Below are positions 53,285-62,266 of a DNA stretch of 64,000 nt, one piece after another (within the stretch, counting starts at the first letter, position 1; each line of letters starts with the position of its first letter). Origin of the DNA: UBA2336 sp965227265. Lineage in GTDB: Bacteria > Bacteroidota > Bacteroidia > Cytophagales > Cyclobacteriaceae. Under the pieces are notes generated by a model. The model did not search any database and was not told the origin of the DNA. It saw nothing but the letters and a program-made list of their open reading frames with translations. Position numbers and translations under genes: made by a program. The DNA is taken from positions 2,790,001-2,854,000 of the forward strand of contig OZ245738.1 of NCBI GenBank assembly GCA_965227265.1, given 5' to 3'.

Positions 53285-54685
53285 CTAATGTTTTGACTTA
53301 AATCCATTAGAGAAACTTCCCGAATTATTCTTCCCTTTATAGCTTATCTGAACGCTGTAAGATTTCCCCTTTTCTAATTTTTCTGTTTTTACAATGAATG
53401 AGTTTATTCCTTTTTTGGATTTGGTCTTCAAGGAACCAATTGCTTTGTCTGTTTCATAATCCTTTATCTCAATTTCAATGTCAACTTTGTCAAGAAGATA
53501 AATTTCTACATCTACTTTCTGGTCAGATATGGTGTAAATATCTCTAATGTTGCTTTTGTCTGCTATGTATGTCCTTGCTCTTTTCGTTCCTTTTTCTATT
53601 CCCTTAATTCTTGAATATGTAATTATCCCTTGAACATTCCCAAACTCTACGAATGGCATTGGAAAAAACGGCAGAATAAAATAACGGTAAGGATCAGGGG
53701 TTGCTTGAACTATTTTTTCATAAGTAAACCCGTTGATTGTATCCTTACTCACTCCTTGAAGGAAGAAGCCTTTTTGTCCGTTTTGCTCAACAATCTTTAG
53801 GTCTGTAAAGTAGTTCTTGAATTCAATAAATTGATTTCCGTAATAATACCCGCTATCGGTGACTTGCATCAAAAATTCTTCGGGGTCATCTTTTGAACCG
53901 CTCAGGTAATTGTACCCTTCAATTTGAAGTTTGAGAGATGTCTTTCCGTCAATTGTCGTCTTGCCTACATATTTTATGTTTTTAAATTGTTTGTCTTCAT
54001 ATTCAGCAATTCCGGTCGTGTCATTGTACCATTTTCTGCGGTAGAACAATTGTATTTCGTCCCCTGGTTGAATGTCAAATCGGTTGTTTGTTTGAATGTT
54101 GTTTGTAATACCTTCTGAAATGTCATTGTAGTTATCTCCGAAAAGTTGCTTCGTGTAAAACTGTCCATTGCTGGCAACTGCTATTGTCTTCAAGTCAGGA
54201 ATAATAACCACATAAACTTCTGTATTATCCAATTGATAATATTTTCTTGGTGTTTTCTCTGTCGCAATTAGGCTATCTCTTGGATAGCTACTTCGGGTAT
54301 CGATGAACTCCAATGATAATCTTGATTGCTTGCCGAAAACGATCCCTGTCTGTTCTTCATTAGTTTGATAGTTGATTTTGTGAACGAATTCAAACTTATC
54401 GTCAAGTAGGTAATAAGAGTCGCCTGTAAATGCTTCGTAGTAAATTTTAATTTCTTTTTTGCCGGAATAGTCGGTAAAGTCAGCGGTTTGAATTTTTTTA
54501 TACCTGATGTTACTAATAGCAGTGTCAGTCAAATCCGTCCTTGTCCGAAGTCCAATAAATTCATTCTTCTTGTCAAAGTAAGTTGCCCGGACGTAAATCC
54601 TAGAATTTGCAAGTTCGCTTCTTGAAGTTTGTCCAAAAGCCAGAGAAGAGAATAAGGTTGAGAGTATTAAAAGTGTCTGTTTCAT
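53285..54685 (-). CDS. Large exported protein of unknown function
   Basis: 466 residues from the ATG at 54685 (signal peptide MKQTLLILSTLFSSLAFGQ); an in-frame ATG at 54715 is within the flanking repeat element B. The mature protein is rich in Y, K, D and T, with strand-like stretches (YKKIQTADFTDYSGKKEIKIYYEAF, VYVVIIPDLKTIAVASNGQFY). It ends in a small beta domain (VDIEIEIKDYETDKAIGSLKTKSKKG). No family recognised. The composition is lower in GC than the core genes around it, and it is bracketed by inverted repeats, which suggests acquisition as a unit. Confidence 0.68.
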   Translation of the reverse strand: MKQTLLILSTLFSSLAFGQTSRSELANSRIYVRATYFDKKNEFIGLRTRTDLTDTAISNIRYKKIQTADFTDYSGKKEIKIYYEAFTGDSYYLLDDKFEFVHKINYQTNEEQTGIVFGKQSRLSLEFIDTRSSYPRDSLIATEKTPRKYYQLDNTEVYVVIIPDLKTIAVASNGQFYTKQLFGDNYNDISEGITNNIQTNNRFDIQPGDEIQLFYRRKWYNDTTGIAEYEDKQFKNIKYVGKTTIDGKTSLKLQIEGYNYLSGSKDDPEEFLMQVTDSGYYYGNQFIEFKNYFTDLKIVEQNGQKGFFLQGVSKDTINGFTYEKIVQATPDPYRYFILPFFPMPFVEFGNVQGIITYSRIKGIEKGTKRARTYIADKSNIRDIYTISDQKVDVEIYLLDKVDIEIEIKDYETDKAIGSLKTKSKKGINSFIVKTEKLEKGKSYSVQISYKGKNNSGSFSNGFKSKH

Positions 54686-54710
54686 TTTGTCGGGTCGTCC
54701 TAAAAAATAT

Positions 54711-54801
54711 GGCACACAACGTCTAGCTATGAGCCGTTGTTTTGGCCTTTAAAAATAATTAATAAAACAATGGCTCATAGCTTTTGTTGGCAGCTGCCGC
54801 C
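54711..54801. repeat. Cassette-like inverted repeat B
   Basis: AGCTATGAGCCGTTGTTTT (54725-54743) is inverted at AAAACAATGGCTCATAGCT (54764-54782) with one mismatch. It is preceded by GGCACACAACGTCT and followed by GTTGGCAGCTGCCGCC (54786-54801). The latter is itself inverted at 55118-55133 in element C, bracketing the 92-residue gene. Confidence 0.75.
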
Positions 54802-54811
54802 TAGTCCTACA

Positions 54812-55090
54812 TTAACTTTGCTTCAAGGTCAAACGTACAATGAGTGTTTCAATACTTGTCGCAAGTAAGTAAGTCAAAGTTGTCCAGAATAAAATATTGA
54901 CCGGAAGCCATATAATCGAGTCGATAATTAATTTGTCCCAGTTAAGGGGCCAAGTCAGCATAAAATTTATTAATTTCTTGTACCAGTTTGTCGAACCCCA
55001 TGTCACAAGGAAGATAGAACCAAACGTACACGCTAATGAGTACAATATGAAAAAGATGACAGTCACTCTTATGGAAATTTTATGTTTCAT
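54812..55090 (-). CDS. Small membrane protein of unknown function, cassette-like
   Basis: 92 residues with two hydrophobic segments: VTVIFFILYSLACTFGSIFLVTWG (about 8-31) and IIWLPVNILFWTTLTYLLATSIETLIV (about 57-84). No recognised family. It sits alone between GTTGGCAGC...GCC (54786-54801) and its inverted partner (55118-55133), in the manner of a gene cassette. Confidence 0.6.
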   Translation of the reverse strand: MKHKISIRVTVIFFILYSLACTFGSIFLVTWGSTNWYKKLINFMLTWPLNWDKLIIDSIIWLPVNILFWTTLTYLLATSIETLIVRLTLKQS

Positions 55091-55117
55091 CTTTTAATTC
55101 ATTGTCAATACGTCCCA

Positions 55118-55162
55118 GGCGGTTGCTGCCAACGTTTCGCTATAAGCCATATGGCCTATATT
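55118..55162. repeat. Cassette-like inverted repeat C
   Basis: GGCGGTTGCTGCCAAC (55118-55133) is inverted relative to 54786-54801 (14 of 16 matching). It continues AACGTTTCGCTATAAGCC, parallel to AACGTCTAGCTATGAGCC in element B, then TATAAGCCATATGGCCTATA, which is nearly self-complementary. Confidence 0.65.
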
Positions 55163-55202
55163 TCTTTATTATAAAGTTAAAAGAAATCTTCCAAACAAGT
55201 TC

Positions 55203-56297
55203 CTAAAGCGAATTCGTCCCCTTCTTCCAGATATCTACACTCCACACCGTTAAAAAAGGCAGTGTGATCAAATAACCAAGGGAAATCCGCCAGTCATGAA
55301 GAACAGTCTGAACAATAGTTGTTTGAACAAGGTAAAAAATCGGGATCAGTACCATCCCAAAACCCAGCTTCAGGGAGCCCCGGAAGTTAACCGTAACAAA
55401 CTTGTTGAGCAGAAAGTGGATCAGAAAATACGGAATGAAATTATTTGCCCACGCATAGAGATGCAACGGCAAGGTTAAAATCAACAACGCGTAGTTCGTT
55501 GTCTTTTTAACTTCGGGAGGTTTGCTGCTTGGCCAGTTAGCTACCACTTGTTGATCGTGCGTAAGCTGCTCCAATAAATCTTTTCTATTCCGGTTGTTCT
55601 TTAGTGCACATTCAATCTCATCGTAATGCTCATGCTCGATGTGCACCATGAGTGATTTTAAATTCAGCTTAACTTTCTCTACCACCACATCGAGAAATTC
55701 GCGCTCCGGTAATTGCTGATACGAGGCATCTACCGGAATGGCTTTTCCATAATTCACCAGTACGCGTGTTCGGAAGTTATAGTAATGGTCATACTGCACA
55801 CTTACCGGCACAATGTATAACGGAAGCTTCCAATCGTTTTGCTGCTGCACCGCCCAGGCAATCCGGGCAAAGCCTTTTTGCATCGCGCGTAAATGGTAAT
55901 GCATGTTCTGGTCACCTTCGCCAAAGATCAAAATGGTTTGCCGCTCACCCAGTAAGCGAACACAGGTTTGAAAAACGATGTCATTATTCCGCAAGTTTTT
56001 CACGCCATCTCGGAAACGATACACCGGGATCATGTGAAACAGTGAAAGCAGCCAGGCCACAAATTTATTTCCGAATACTCCCGCACGGGTAAGAAACCAT
56101 GTTTCGGTGCGCGAACTGGTTTCTACCAGGATGGCATCCATAAACGCATTCTGATGGTTGACCACAAAAATGATCGGGGCGTTTTTAGGAATATTGCTTT
56201 TGCCTTCCACCTGCCATTTTCTAAAGAAAAAGGAAAGCGAGAGTTGCGTAAATGTCCGCATGATGCGGTAATAAAGAAGCTTAATGCGTGCAACCAT
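55203..56297 (-). CDS. PlsC-like 1-acyl-glycerol-3-phosphate acyltransferase family protein
   Basis: 364 residues. The acyltransferase HX4D motif is NHQNAFMD (H and D six residues into the block), followed by the FLTRAGVFGN and IFGEGDQNMH (EGxx-type) blocks. The C-terminal third has three to four hydrophobic segments (YALLILTLPLHLYAWANNFIPYFLIHFLL, LGFGMVLIPIFYLVQTTIVQTVL). It probably acylates a glycerophospholipid or other lipid at the inner membrane; the exact acceptor is open. The start codon directly follows the stop of the saccharopine-dehydrogenase-like gene with no gap. Confidence 0.82.
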   Translation of the reverse strand: MVARIKLLYYRIMRTFTQLSLSFFFRKWQVEGKSNIPKNAPIIFVVNHQNAFMDAILVETSSRTETWFLTRAGVFGNKFVAWLLSLFHMIPVYRFRDGVKNLRNNDIVFQTCVRLLGERQTILIFGEGDQNMHYHLRAMQKGFARIAWAVQQQNDWKLPLYIVPVSVQYDHYYNFRTRVLVNYGKAIPVDASYQQLPEREFLDVVVEKVKLNLKSLMVHIEHEHYDEIECALKNNRNRKDLLEQLTHDQQVVANWPSSKPPEVKKTTNYALLILTLPLHLYAWANNFIPYFLIHFLLNKFVTVNFRGSLKLGFGMVLIPIFYLVQTTIVQTVLHDWRISLGYLITLPFLTVWSVDIWKKGTNSL

Positions 56298-57635
56298 CTA
56301 ATGTGTAATTTCTTTTTCAAATAATGCGATGCCAAGTTCGTTCAACTCCTGTAGCACCGGTTCATAAATTTCTTTTATCACCGGAATACACACTCCCCGT
56401 GTTTTAATTTTATCCTCCAGCAATAATTTCGCAGCGATGCCCAGCGGAAGCCCAACGGTTTTTGCCATAGCCGTATAATTTGCATCATCACCTAAAGCGG
56501 TTAACGAAGCCTGGATTTCTTTTTTGTGTCCGTTCACTTCGTATACAAACTTATGCCACATCACAATCAGGTCTTTGTCACCGGAATGCAAGCGCCATTT
56601 TTTATTCAGGATGTGTTCCAATACTTGCGCGGGCGTTCCTTCTCTCAGTCCGATCACTTCACGATCAAATAACCCTGACCAACGTAATCGTTTCATCTCC
56701 GGACCATTCGGTAAAATCTTAAATGCAGTACAAAGCTTCTCCTCCACCATGAGTTGCGAATCATAATTCAAAAATGAATTGATGAAGTCGCGGTGTGTCA
56801 TGTTGGCAACACCTTCCATCTTGAATGAATCATCACAACACCCCAACTGAACCAGCACATCCCAGGCAGCGCAATAACCAACATTACGCAAGGTTCCACG
56901 CAGCATGTTGCGAATGCCTTGCAATCCGTACGTCTCAATATATTTTAATGAATCCCGGTTTGCGTAACCTTCATAATCACCAAAGCCAGCAACGGAAACT
57001 TTTGTCAACCGCTTAAACAATTGCTGGTACGGAATGTATTTGAACTGGCCTTCCTGTAAGAATCTGGCAGTGGCTTGTCCGGCCATTACCACATTGCGCG
57101 GATTCCACGTAAACTTATAGCGCCATAGATTTTCAGGATCAGTTTGCGGAGAAATTAATCCGCCTGTAAAACTTTCAAAGGTTATCAGCTTACCGCCTTC
57201 ATGCTTGATCTTATCAATTACCTGCATCGCGCTCATGTGATCAATGCCCGGATCAAGTCCGCATTCATTCAATAATAAAACATTCTTTGATAATGCTTCT
57301 TCGTGCAACGCTTGCATCTCAGGCGATACATAGCTGGCGTTCAACAAATGTTTTCCATGCTCAACACAAACTTTAGCTACAAGGTGATGTAAGTGGGCCG
57401 GCATAAGTGAAATCACTACATCGGCTGCACGAACGGTTTCAACAGTTTTCGCTTCGTCATGAATATCAAACAAAATCGCGTGGCCGCGGGTTGAACCGCC
57501 AATGCGTAACCGGGCTGCTGCTTCCGACACATCTCCCACTACAATTTTCCAGGAGCGGGAAGCTGCCTGCTGTAACAAATAGGTAATCAGCGCAGAAGAA
57601 GAACGCCCGGCACCCAATACAAGTATCGTTTTCAT
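56298..57635 (-). CDS. Saccharopine dehydrogenase-like oxidoreductase
   Basis: 445 residues from the ATG at 57635, which immediately precedes the Rossmann motif (MKTILVLGAGRSSSALITYLL); the in-frame ATG at 57665 adds residues ahead of it. NADP-binding region about 1-130 (VVISLMPAHLHHLVAKVCVEHGKHLLNASYVSPEM), then NECGLDPGIDHMSAMQVID and TFESFTGGLISP, all typical of the saccharopine reductase/LYS9 family of lysine metabolism. It could serve lysine catabolism in this organism. It forms a two-gene operon with the acyltransferase. Confidence 0.85.
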   Translation of the reverse strand: MKTILVLGAGRSSSALITYLLQQAASRSWKIVVGDVSEAAARLRIGGSTRGHAILFDIHDEAKTVETVRAADVVISLMPAHLHHLVAKVCVEHGKHLLNASYVSPEMQALHEEALSKNVLLLNECGLDPGIDHMSAMQVIDKIKHEGGKLITFESFTGGLISPQTDPENLWRYKFTWNPRNVVMAGQATARFLQEGQFKYIPYQQLFKRLTKVSVAGFGDYEGYANRDSLKYIETYGLQGIRNMLRGTLRNVGYCAAWDVLVQLGCCDDSFKMEGVANMTHRDFINSFLNYDSQLMVEEKLCTAFKILPNGPEMKRLRWSGLFDREVIGLREGTPAQVLEHILNKKWRLHSGDKDLIVMWHKFVYEVNGHKKEIQASLTALGDDANYTAMAKTVGLPLGIAAKLLLEDKIKTRGVCIPVIKEIYEPVLQELNELGIALFEKEITH

Positions 57636-57727
57636 CATAATTTCAACGGTTGGCAAAGTACCCACATTTGAGTGAAAGTAGAATTACCACCTGAAAATTT
57701 TTAACTTACCTCAATAACCTTTCAGCT

Positions 57728-58210
57728 ATGGAAGACTTTGAACCGCAACAGGATTTAGATGACTTAGATCAGGAATCAAAGTATCTTGTTCATAAAGCCA
57801 AAGAAGCCACTGCACATTCATACGCACCGTATTCCAAATTTCATGTTGGCGCTGCTTTGATCTTGCAGGATGGAACAGTAGTTACGGGCGCGAACCAGGA
57901 GAACGCATCGTATCCATTATGCATGTGTGCTGAGCGCGTTGCATTATACGCGATGTCATCGTTATATCCCGACAAGCGAATTATGAAGATGGCCATTGTA
58001 GCCCATAAGAAAAATCATAAAGAGCTCGTACCAGCTGCTTCGTGTGGAGCATGCCGACAAGTTATGGCGGAATATGAAGACCGCCAGAAAAAACCTTATG
58101 AAGTTGTGATGATGGTGGAAGATGGAAAGTGGATCAAATGTTCATCGGCCGCTTCGCTGCTTCCGTTCGGCTTCACAAAAGATAATCTTGAACCACCTTC
58201 CAAAAAATAA
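57728..58210 (+). CDS. cdd: Cytidine deaminase
   Basis: 160 residues, slightly longer than the tetrameric bacterial enzyme because of an acidic N-terminal extension (MEDFEPQQDLDDLDQE). Deaminates cytidine and deoxycytidine in pyrimidine salvage. Zinc and catalytic residues are C67 and E69 in CAERVALYA, and C106 and C109 in SCGACRQVM; substrate contacts lie in YSKFHVGAAL and GANQENASYP. Cytosolic. The SiaB-like gene begins 2 nt after its stop. Confidence 0.94.
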   Translation: MEDFEPQQDLDDLDQESKYLVHKAKEATAHSYAPYSKFHVGAALILQDGTVVTGANQENASYPLCMCAERVALYAMSSLYPDKRIMKMAIVAHKKNHKELVPAASCGACRQVMAEYEDRQKKPYEVVMMVEDGKWIKCSSAASLLPFGFTKDNLEPPSKK

Positions 58211-58212
58211 GC

Positions 58213-58671
58213 GTGACGTATTCTGTTGATCTTTCTTCCGGTATTACAGAATCTTTCTTTGCGCACCTGAAAAATATTGCCGGCTCTTCGCTACGCCAAC
58301 AAAAGAGATTAACAGAAATCACACTTGAGCTATTTCAAAACATTAGAAAGCATACCGTTCAATCAGAAACGAGCAAGCTTACCATTACAAAAGAAAAATC
58401 ATCGTATTCTGTTTGTTCAATAAACATGGTTACTGCCCGTGAAGCAATGCGCCTGCAGGAAAAAATTAAGCACATCAATAAGCTTGATCGAGTTGCGTTG
58501 AAAGAGCAGCATACAAAAGCTTTAAGTCAAACCACTCTAGGTAAAAAATCTGGTGCGGGATTAGGGCTCTTTCGCATTGTCATGCGATCTGATTCTCCGA
58601 TAACACCATTATTCACACAACTTGGTCACAATCATTTTTTATTCTCACTTCACGTAACACTCAACGCCTGA
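58213..58671 (+). CDS. SiaB-family kinase/anti-sigma-like protein (DUF6272)
   Basis: 152 residues starting with GTG at 58213; no other plausible start occurs for about 55 codons. It has a GHKL-type fold: the helix LTEITLELFQNIRKHT carries the N-box (E39, N43), and GAGLGLFRIVMRSDS resembles the ATP-lid/G2 region. In Pseudomonas, SiaB phosphorylates its partner SiaC. Here the SiaC-like gene begins 2 nt after the stop, so the pair is very likely functional. Cytosolic. No diguanylate cyclase (SiaD) gene is seen next to it. Confidence 0.82.
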   Translation: MTYSVDLSSGITESFFAHLKNIAGSSLRQQKRLTEITLELFQNIRKHTVQSETSKLTITKEKSSYSVCSINMVTAREAMRLQEKIKHINKLDRVALKEQHTKALSQTTLGKKSGAGLGLFRIVMRSDSPITPLFTQLGHNHFLFSLHVTLNA

Positions 58672-58673
58672 TC

Positions 58674-59036
58674 ATGAAACCACTCGTAATAGCCGGAACA
58701 CCAACAACGCCCACAGTAACCTTAGACGTTGAAAAGGGTTTGTTTGAAATCACCGGAAGGTCAGTCGCGGACGAGGTCTCGGAAGTTTATACGCCAATCA
58801 TGCAATGGCTAAACAGCTATGCTAAAGACCCCCGAACAACAACGGTTTTTGTTTTTAAACTGGAATATTTCAATACAGCATCTTCGAAAGCTTTGTTGGA
58901 TACGATTTCGGCCTTGTCGTTTATCAAGAACACTAAAGTGCTGTGGTATTACCAGGAAGATGATGAAGACATGAAAGAAGCCGGTGAGGAGTTTTTTGAG
59001 CTTGTGAACATTCCTTTTGAGTTCAAAACTTATTAA
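58674..59036 (+). CDS. SiaC-family regulatory phosphoprotein (DUF1987)
   Basis: 120 residues. Matches the SiaC/DUF1987 layout: TVTLDVEKGLFEITGRSVADEV, then YTPIMQWLNSYAKDP and FKLEYFNTASSKALLDTI. The threonine in FNTASSK is residue 68, the same position as the phosphorylated Thr68 of Pseudomonas SiaC. In that system the unphosphorylated form activates the diguanylate cyclase SiaD. The target here is unknown; the ABC transporter downstream (31-nt gap) is a candidate by position. Confidence 0.87.
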   Translation: MKPLVIAGTPTTPTVTLDVEKGLFEITGRSVADEVSEVYTPIMQWLNSYAKDPRTTTVFVFKLEYFNTASSKALLDTISALSFIKNTKVLWYYQEDDEDMKEAGEEFFELVNIPFEFKTY

Positions 59037-59067
59037 TTTAGGCCTCTTAGCCCGATAGGAAGCCCCG

Positions 59068-62000
59068 ATGAGTGAAGAAATACTCAAAGCCTTAACCCAA
59101 CTTTTTGCAATCATCACTAAGCAGGATGGCGGGGTGTCTATTAACGAGCGGGAATTCGTCATTAATTTCTTCCAGGCCGAACTTGATCGCGACAGCGTAA
59201 AGGAATACCTACAACTCTACGATGAATATTCTGGGTATAGCAAAGTCGGGCTGGTCGCAGAAGAAGATCGTACACTTGCCCCATCTGTAAAAGATTCGCT
59301 CAAAACTCTTTCGATCTGTAAGAAGATCAATAAAACACTTACACAGAAGCAAAAAACCATTGTACTTATTAAGCTGCTGGAACTGGTCGGTTCCGATGGT
59401 CATTTCACTTCCCAGCGTATGGATATCATCAACACGGTATCACTCGTGTTTAATATCCCACAAATTGAAAATGCAGTAATCGAAAGCTTCGTGGTTTCGA
59501 CCGATGAAGGCACACTCAATTTTCCTGAAATTCTAATCGCCAATACGGATGCTGAAGCTGCAGCCGAAAAAAAATACAAACACACGCACATTCACATTAA
59601 TGGAAATTTAGTTTTCATGCGCGTGCGTAGTGTAGACATGCTGTTTGTTAAATACCTCGGAGAAGAACCTACAACGCTCAACGGTTTTATCATGCAACCA
59701 AATAGGGTATACCTCTTCTCGCACGGTAGCACAATTAAAACCCAGGAAGGCGCAGCACTTTATTACAGTGATGTTGTTGGTGACTTCAATGAAGAAATTA
59801 AAACCACCAAACTTTCATTCAACGCAAAGATTAAACTTTTCCGTTTCCCGAACCGGGCCATTGGATTAAGTGACGTGCTTGTTTCAGAAGGACCCGGTAA
59901 GCTGATTGGTATTATGGGAGCCAGCGGTGCGGGTAAAACAACTTTATTGAATGTGCTGGCCGGATTGGAAAAACCAACCAAAGGCGAAGTATTGATCAAT
60001 GGGTTTGATATTCATACGCAAAAAGACAAGATCCACGGAGTAATCGGATATGTATCGCAGGATGATTTGCTAATTGAAGAACTAACGGTTTATCAAAATC
60101 TCTATTATAACGCCAAGCTTTGCTTTGCAGATTTCACCGAAGAGCAATTGCACAAACGTGTAATGAATGTACTGGAGGATCTTGGCCTTGATCAACGCAA
60201 GGATCTGAAAGTCGGAAGTGTGCTTGACAAAACAATCAGTGGCGGACAACGCAAGCGACTCAACATTGCACTGGAGCTTATTCGTGAGCCAGCCGTTATG
60301 TTTCTGGACGAACCAACGTCCGGTCTTAGCTCCCGCGATTCCGAAAATGTAATCGACTTATTAAAAGAACTTTCGCTGAAAGGCAAGCTTGTGTTTGTGG
60401 TGATCCACCAACCTTCATCCGACATCTATAAGATGTTTGATAAGATGATCATTATGGATGTTGGTGGTGTACCTGCCTATTATGGCCCTCCGGTAGAAGC
60501 AGTTACCTATTTCAAAAAATCCACCAGGCAGGTTGACAGTAACCGCGGACAGTGCGAGATCTGCGGTAACGTAAATCCGGAACAGATCTTCAACATTATT
60601 GAGGCCAAGGTTGTGGATGAATATGGCCAATCAACTACCAAACGCAAGATTTCTCCAACTCAATGGCACATCTGGTTCCGCGAACGGTTTAAAATCCCCA
60701 TCATTGAAAACGTTAAGGAAGCTCCGCCAAAATCATTAACCCTGCCGTCAAGATTAAAGCAGGCCATCATCTTTACTACACGCGATGTTCTTTCCAAGGT
60801 CAGCAATAAACAATACATGCTGATCAATTTACTGGAAGGCCCATTGCTGGCATTGATCCTTGCCTTCATCATTAAATACAAAAGTGCACCCGGTGGCGCA
60901 GACTACAGTTTCCGCTACAACGAAAATTACCCGGCCTTTTTGCTAATGAGCATTATCGTAGCGCTCTTCATGGGCCTTACGGTAAGTGCAGAAGAGATTA
61001 TTCACGATCGCAAAATCTTAAAACGCGAGTCATTTCTGAATCTAAGCTGGAATAGCTACCTGGTTTCAAAACTTACAATCTTATTCGTGCTCTCCGCTAT
61101 ACAAATGTTGTGCTTTGCTTTTGTCAGCAATCTTATTCTCGAAATTGAATGGGCGATGCTTATTCCATTCTGGTTTGTGCTGTTCACTACATCGTGCATG
61201 GCCAATGTATTGGGATTGAATATTTCATCGGCTTTCAATTCAGCGGTTACAGTTTATGTCTTGATTCCACTGTTGTTGATTCCACAAATGATTTTAAGTG
61301 GACTCCTATTCAGCTTTGATAAGCTTAACAGCACCATCAGCACAAAAGGCAAAGTTCCGATTGTTGCCGACATGATGGCCTCGCGCTGGGCATATGAAGC
61401 AATGGCCGTTTACCAGTTTAAAAACAACTCATTTGAGAAACCCTTTTATGTTCATGATAAGATTGAATCTGAATCGGATTATAAATCATCCTTCTTTGTT
61501 GATAAGCTAACGGAGAAAAGAAGATTTGTTGCGGATAATATCCAATCAAAAGACAAATCAGTTTTAGAAAGGGCAGCAAATGATCTGGAGCTCATTCGTA
61601 AAAGCTTAAAAGACGAGCCTTATAAAGAAGGATTCGAAAATATAGATTTCAATTCACCGTGGACTTTACAAAAGTTTACACCCGAGTTTGATAATTTACT
61701 ATCATCCTATCTTGATAAATTTAAGAGAAAGTATCTTGATCAATACAACAACATCGTCAAGCGAAAGGAAAATGATATTGCACAATTACAGAAAACATCT
61801 GACTACCATGTGCTTGAATACAAAAACAGGTTTTACAATGAAGACATGGCCGACTTGGTAAAAAATGTTAATACCAAAGAACGGGTACTTGAATATAAAG
61901 GAGAACTCCTTCAGCAGATTAATCCTGTGTTTAATGATCCTGATCAAACAGGACTATTGAATTACCGGACTCATTTCTTTGCACCAACTAAAAACTTTCT

Positions 62001-62202
62001 GGGTATCAAGTTTGACACCTACTTCTTTAACATTCTTGTGATCTGGCTTGCAACGTTTTTACTCTATATACTCCTCTATTTTGAAGGCTTGCGGAAATTC
62101 CTGAACTTATTCAGTAAAGTTCCGCTGCCGCAGATGGCGATTCCGAAGGTGCAGATGCCTAAAGTTTCGTTGCCGAAGATGACTTTTCCCAAAAAGAACT
62201 GA
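59068..62202 (+). CDS. ABCG-type ABC transporter with TerB-like N-terminal domain
   Basis: 1044 residues, a half-transporter fusion. N-terminal TerB/tellurite-resistance-like helical domain (about 1-145, EEILKALTQLFAIITKQDGGVS...SDGHFTSQR), a beta region (about 165-260) resembling an FHA-like or DUF domain, then the ATPase: Walker A G284-ASGAGKT, signature SGGQRKR at 391, Walker B FLDEP at 412-416. A CEIC element lies near 492. Membrane segments begin near 575, a large extracytoplasmic or coiled region (about 790-960) follows, then a last segment and a proline-methionine-rich tail (PQMAIPKVQMPKVSLPKM). Substrate unknown. Confidence 0.87.
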   Translation: MSEEILKALTQLFAIITKQDGGVSINEREFVINFFQAELDRDSVKEYLQLYDEYSGYSKVGLVAEEDRTLAPSVKDSLKTLSICKKINKTLTQKQKTIVLIKLLELVGSDGHFTSQRMDIINTVSLVFNIPQIENAVIESFVVSTDEGTLNFPEILIANTDAEAAAEKKYKHTHIHINGNLVFMRVRSVDMLFVKYLGEEPTTLNGFIMQPNRVYLFSHGSTIKTQEGAALYYSDVVGDFNEEIKTTKLSFNAKIKLFRFPNRAIGLSDVLVSEGPGKLIGIMGASGAGKTTLLNVLAGLEKPTKGEVLINGFDIHTQKDKIHGVIGYVSQDDLLIEELTVYQNLYYNAKLCFADFTEEQLHKRVMNVLEDLGLDQRKDLKVGSVLDKTISGGQRKRLNIALELIREPAVMFLDEPTSGLSSRDSENVIDLLKELSLKGKLVFVVIHQPSSDIYKMFDKMIIMDVGGVPAYYGPPVEAVTYFKKSTRQVDSNRGQCEICGNVNPEQIFNIIEAKVVDEYGQSTTKRKISPTQWHIWFRERFKIPIIENVKEAPPKSLTLPSRLKQAIIFTTRDVLSKVSNKQYMLINLLEGPLLALILAFIIKYKSAPGGADYSFRYNENYPAFLLMSIIVALFMGLTVSAEEIIHDRKILKRESFLNLSWNSYLVSKLTILFVLSAIQMLCFAFVSNLILEIEWAMLIPFWFVLFTTSCMANVLGLNISSAFNSAVTVYVLIPLLLIPQMILSGLLFSFDKLNSTISTKGKVPIVADMMASRWAYEAMAVYQFKNNSFEKPFYVHDKIESESDYKSSFFVDKLTEKRRFVADNIQSKDKSVLERAANDLELIRKSLKDEPYKEGFENIDFNSPWTLQKFTPEFDNLLSSYLDKFKRKYLDQYNNIVKRKENDIAQLQKTSDYHVLEYKNRFYNEDMADLVKNVNTKERVLEYKGELLQQINPVFNDPDQTGLLNYRTHFFAPTKNFLGIKFDTYFFNILVIWLATFLLYILLYFEGLRKFLNLFSKVPLPQMAIPKVQMPKVSLPKMTFPKKN

Positions 62203-62216
62203 GTTCCTGTAACTTT

Positions 62217-62246
62217 TTGGACGGGAATGCCGAATTTTTAACTTTG
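62217..62246 (+). promoter_or_regulatory. Bacteroidota-type promoter
   Basis: TTG (62217-62219), 19 nt, TAACTTTG (62239-62246): an exact match to the -33/-7 consensus of the phylum. It lies 20 nt before the ATG at 62267. The best-formed promoter in the window. Confidence 0.72.
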
Positions 62247-62266
62247 TAAACTCTTACTTTTCAACC

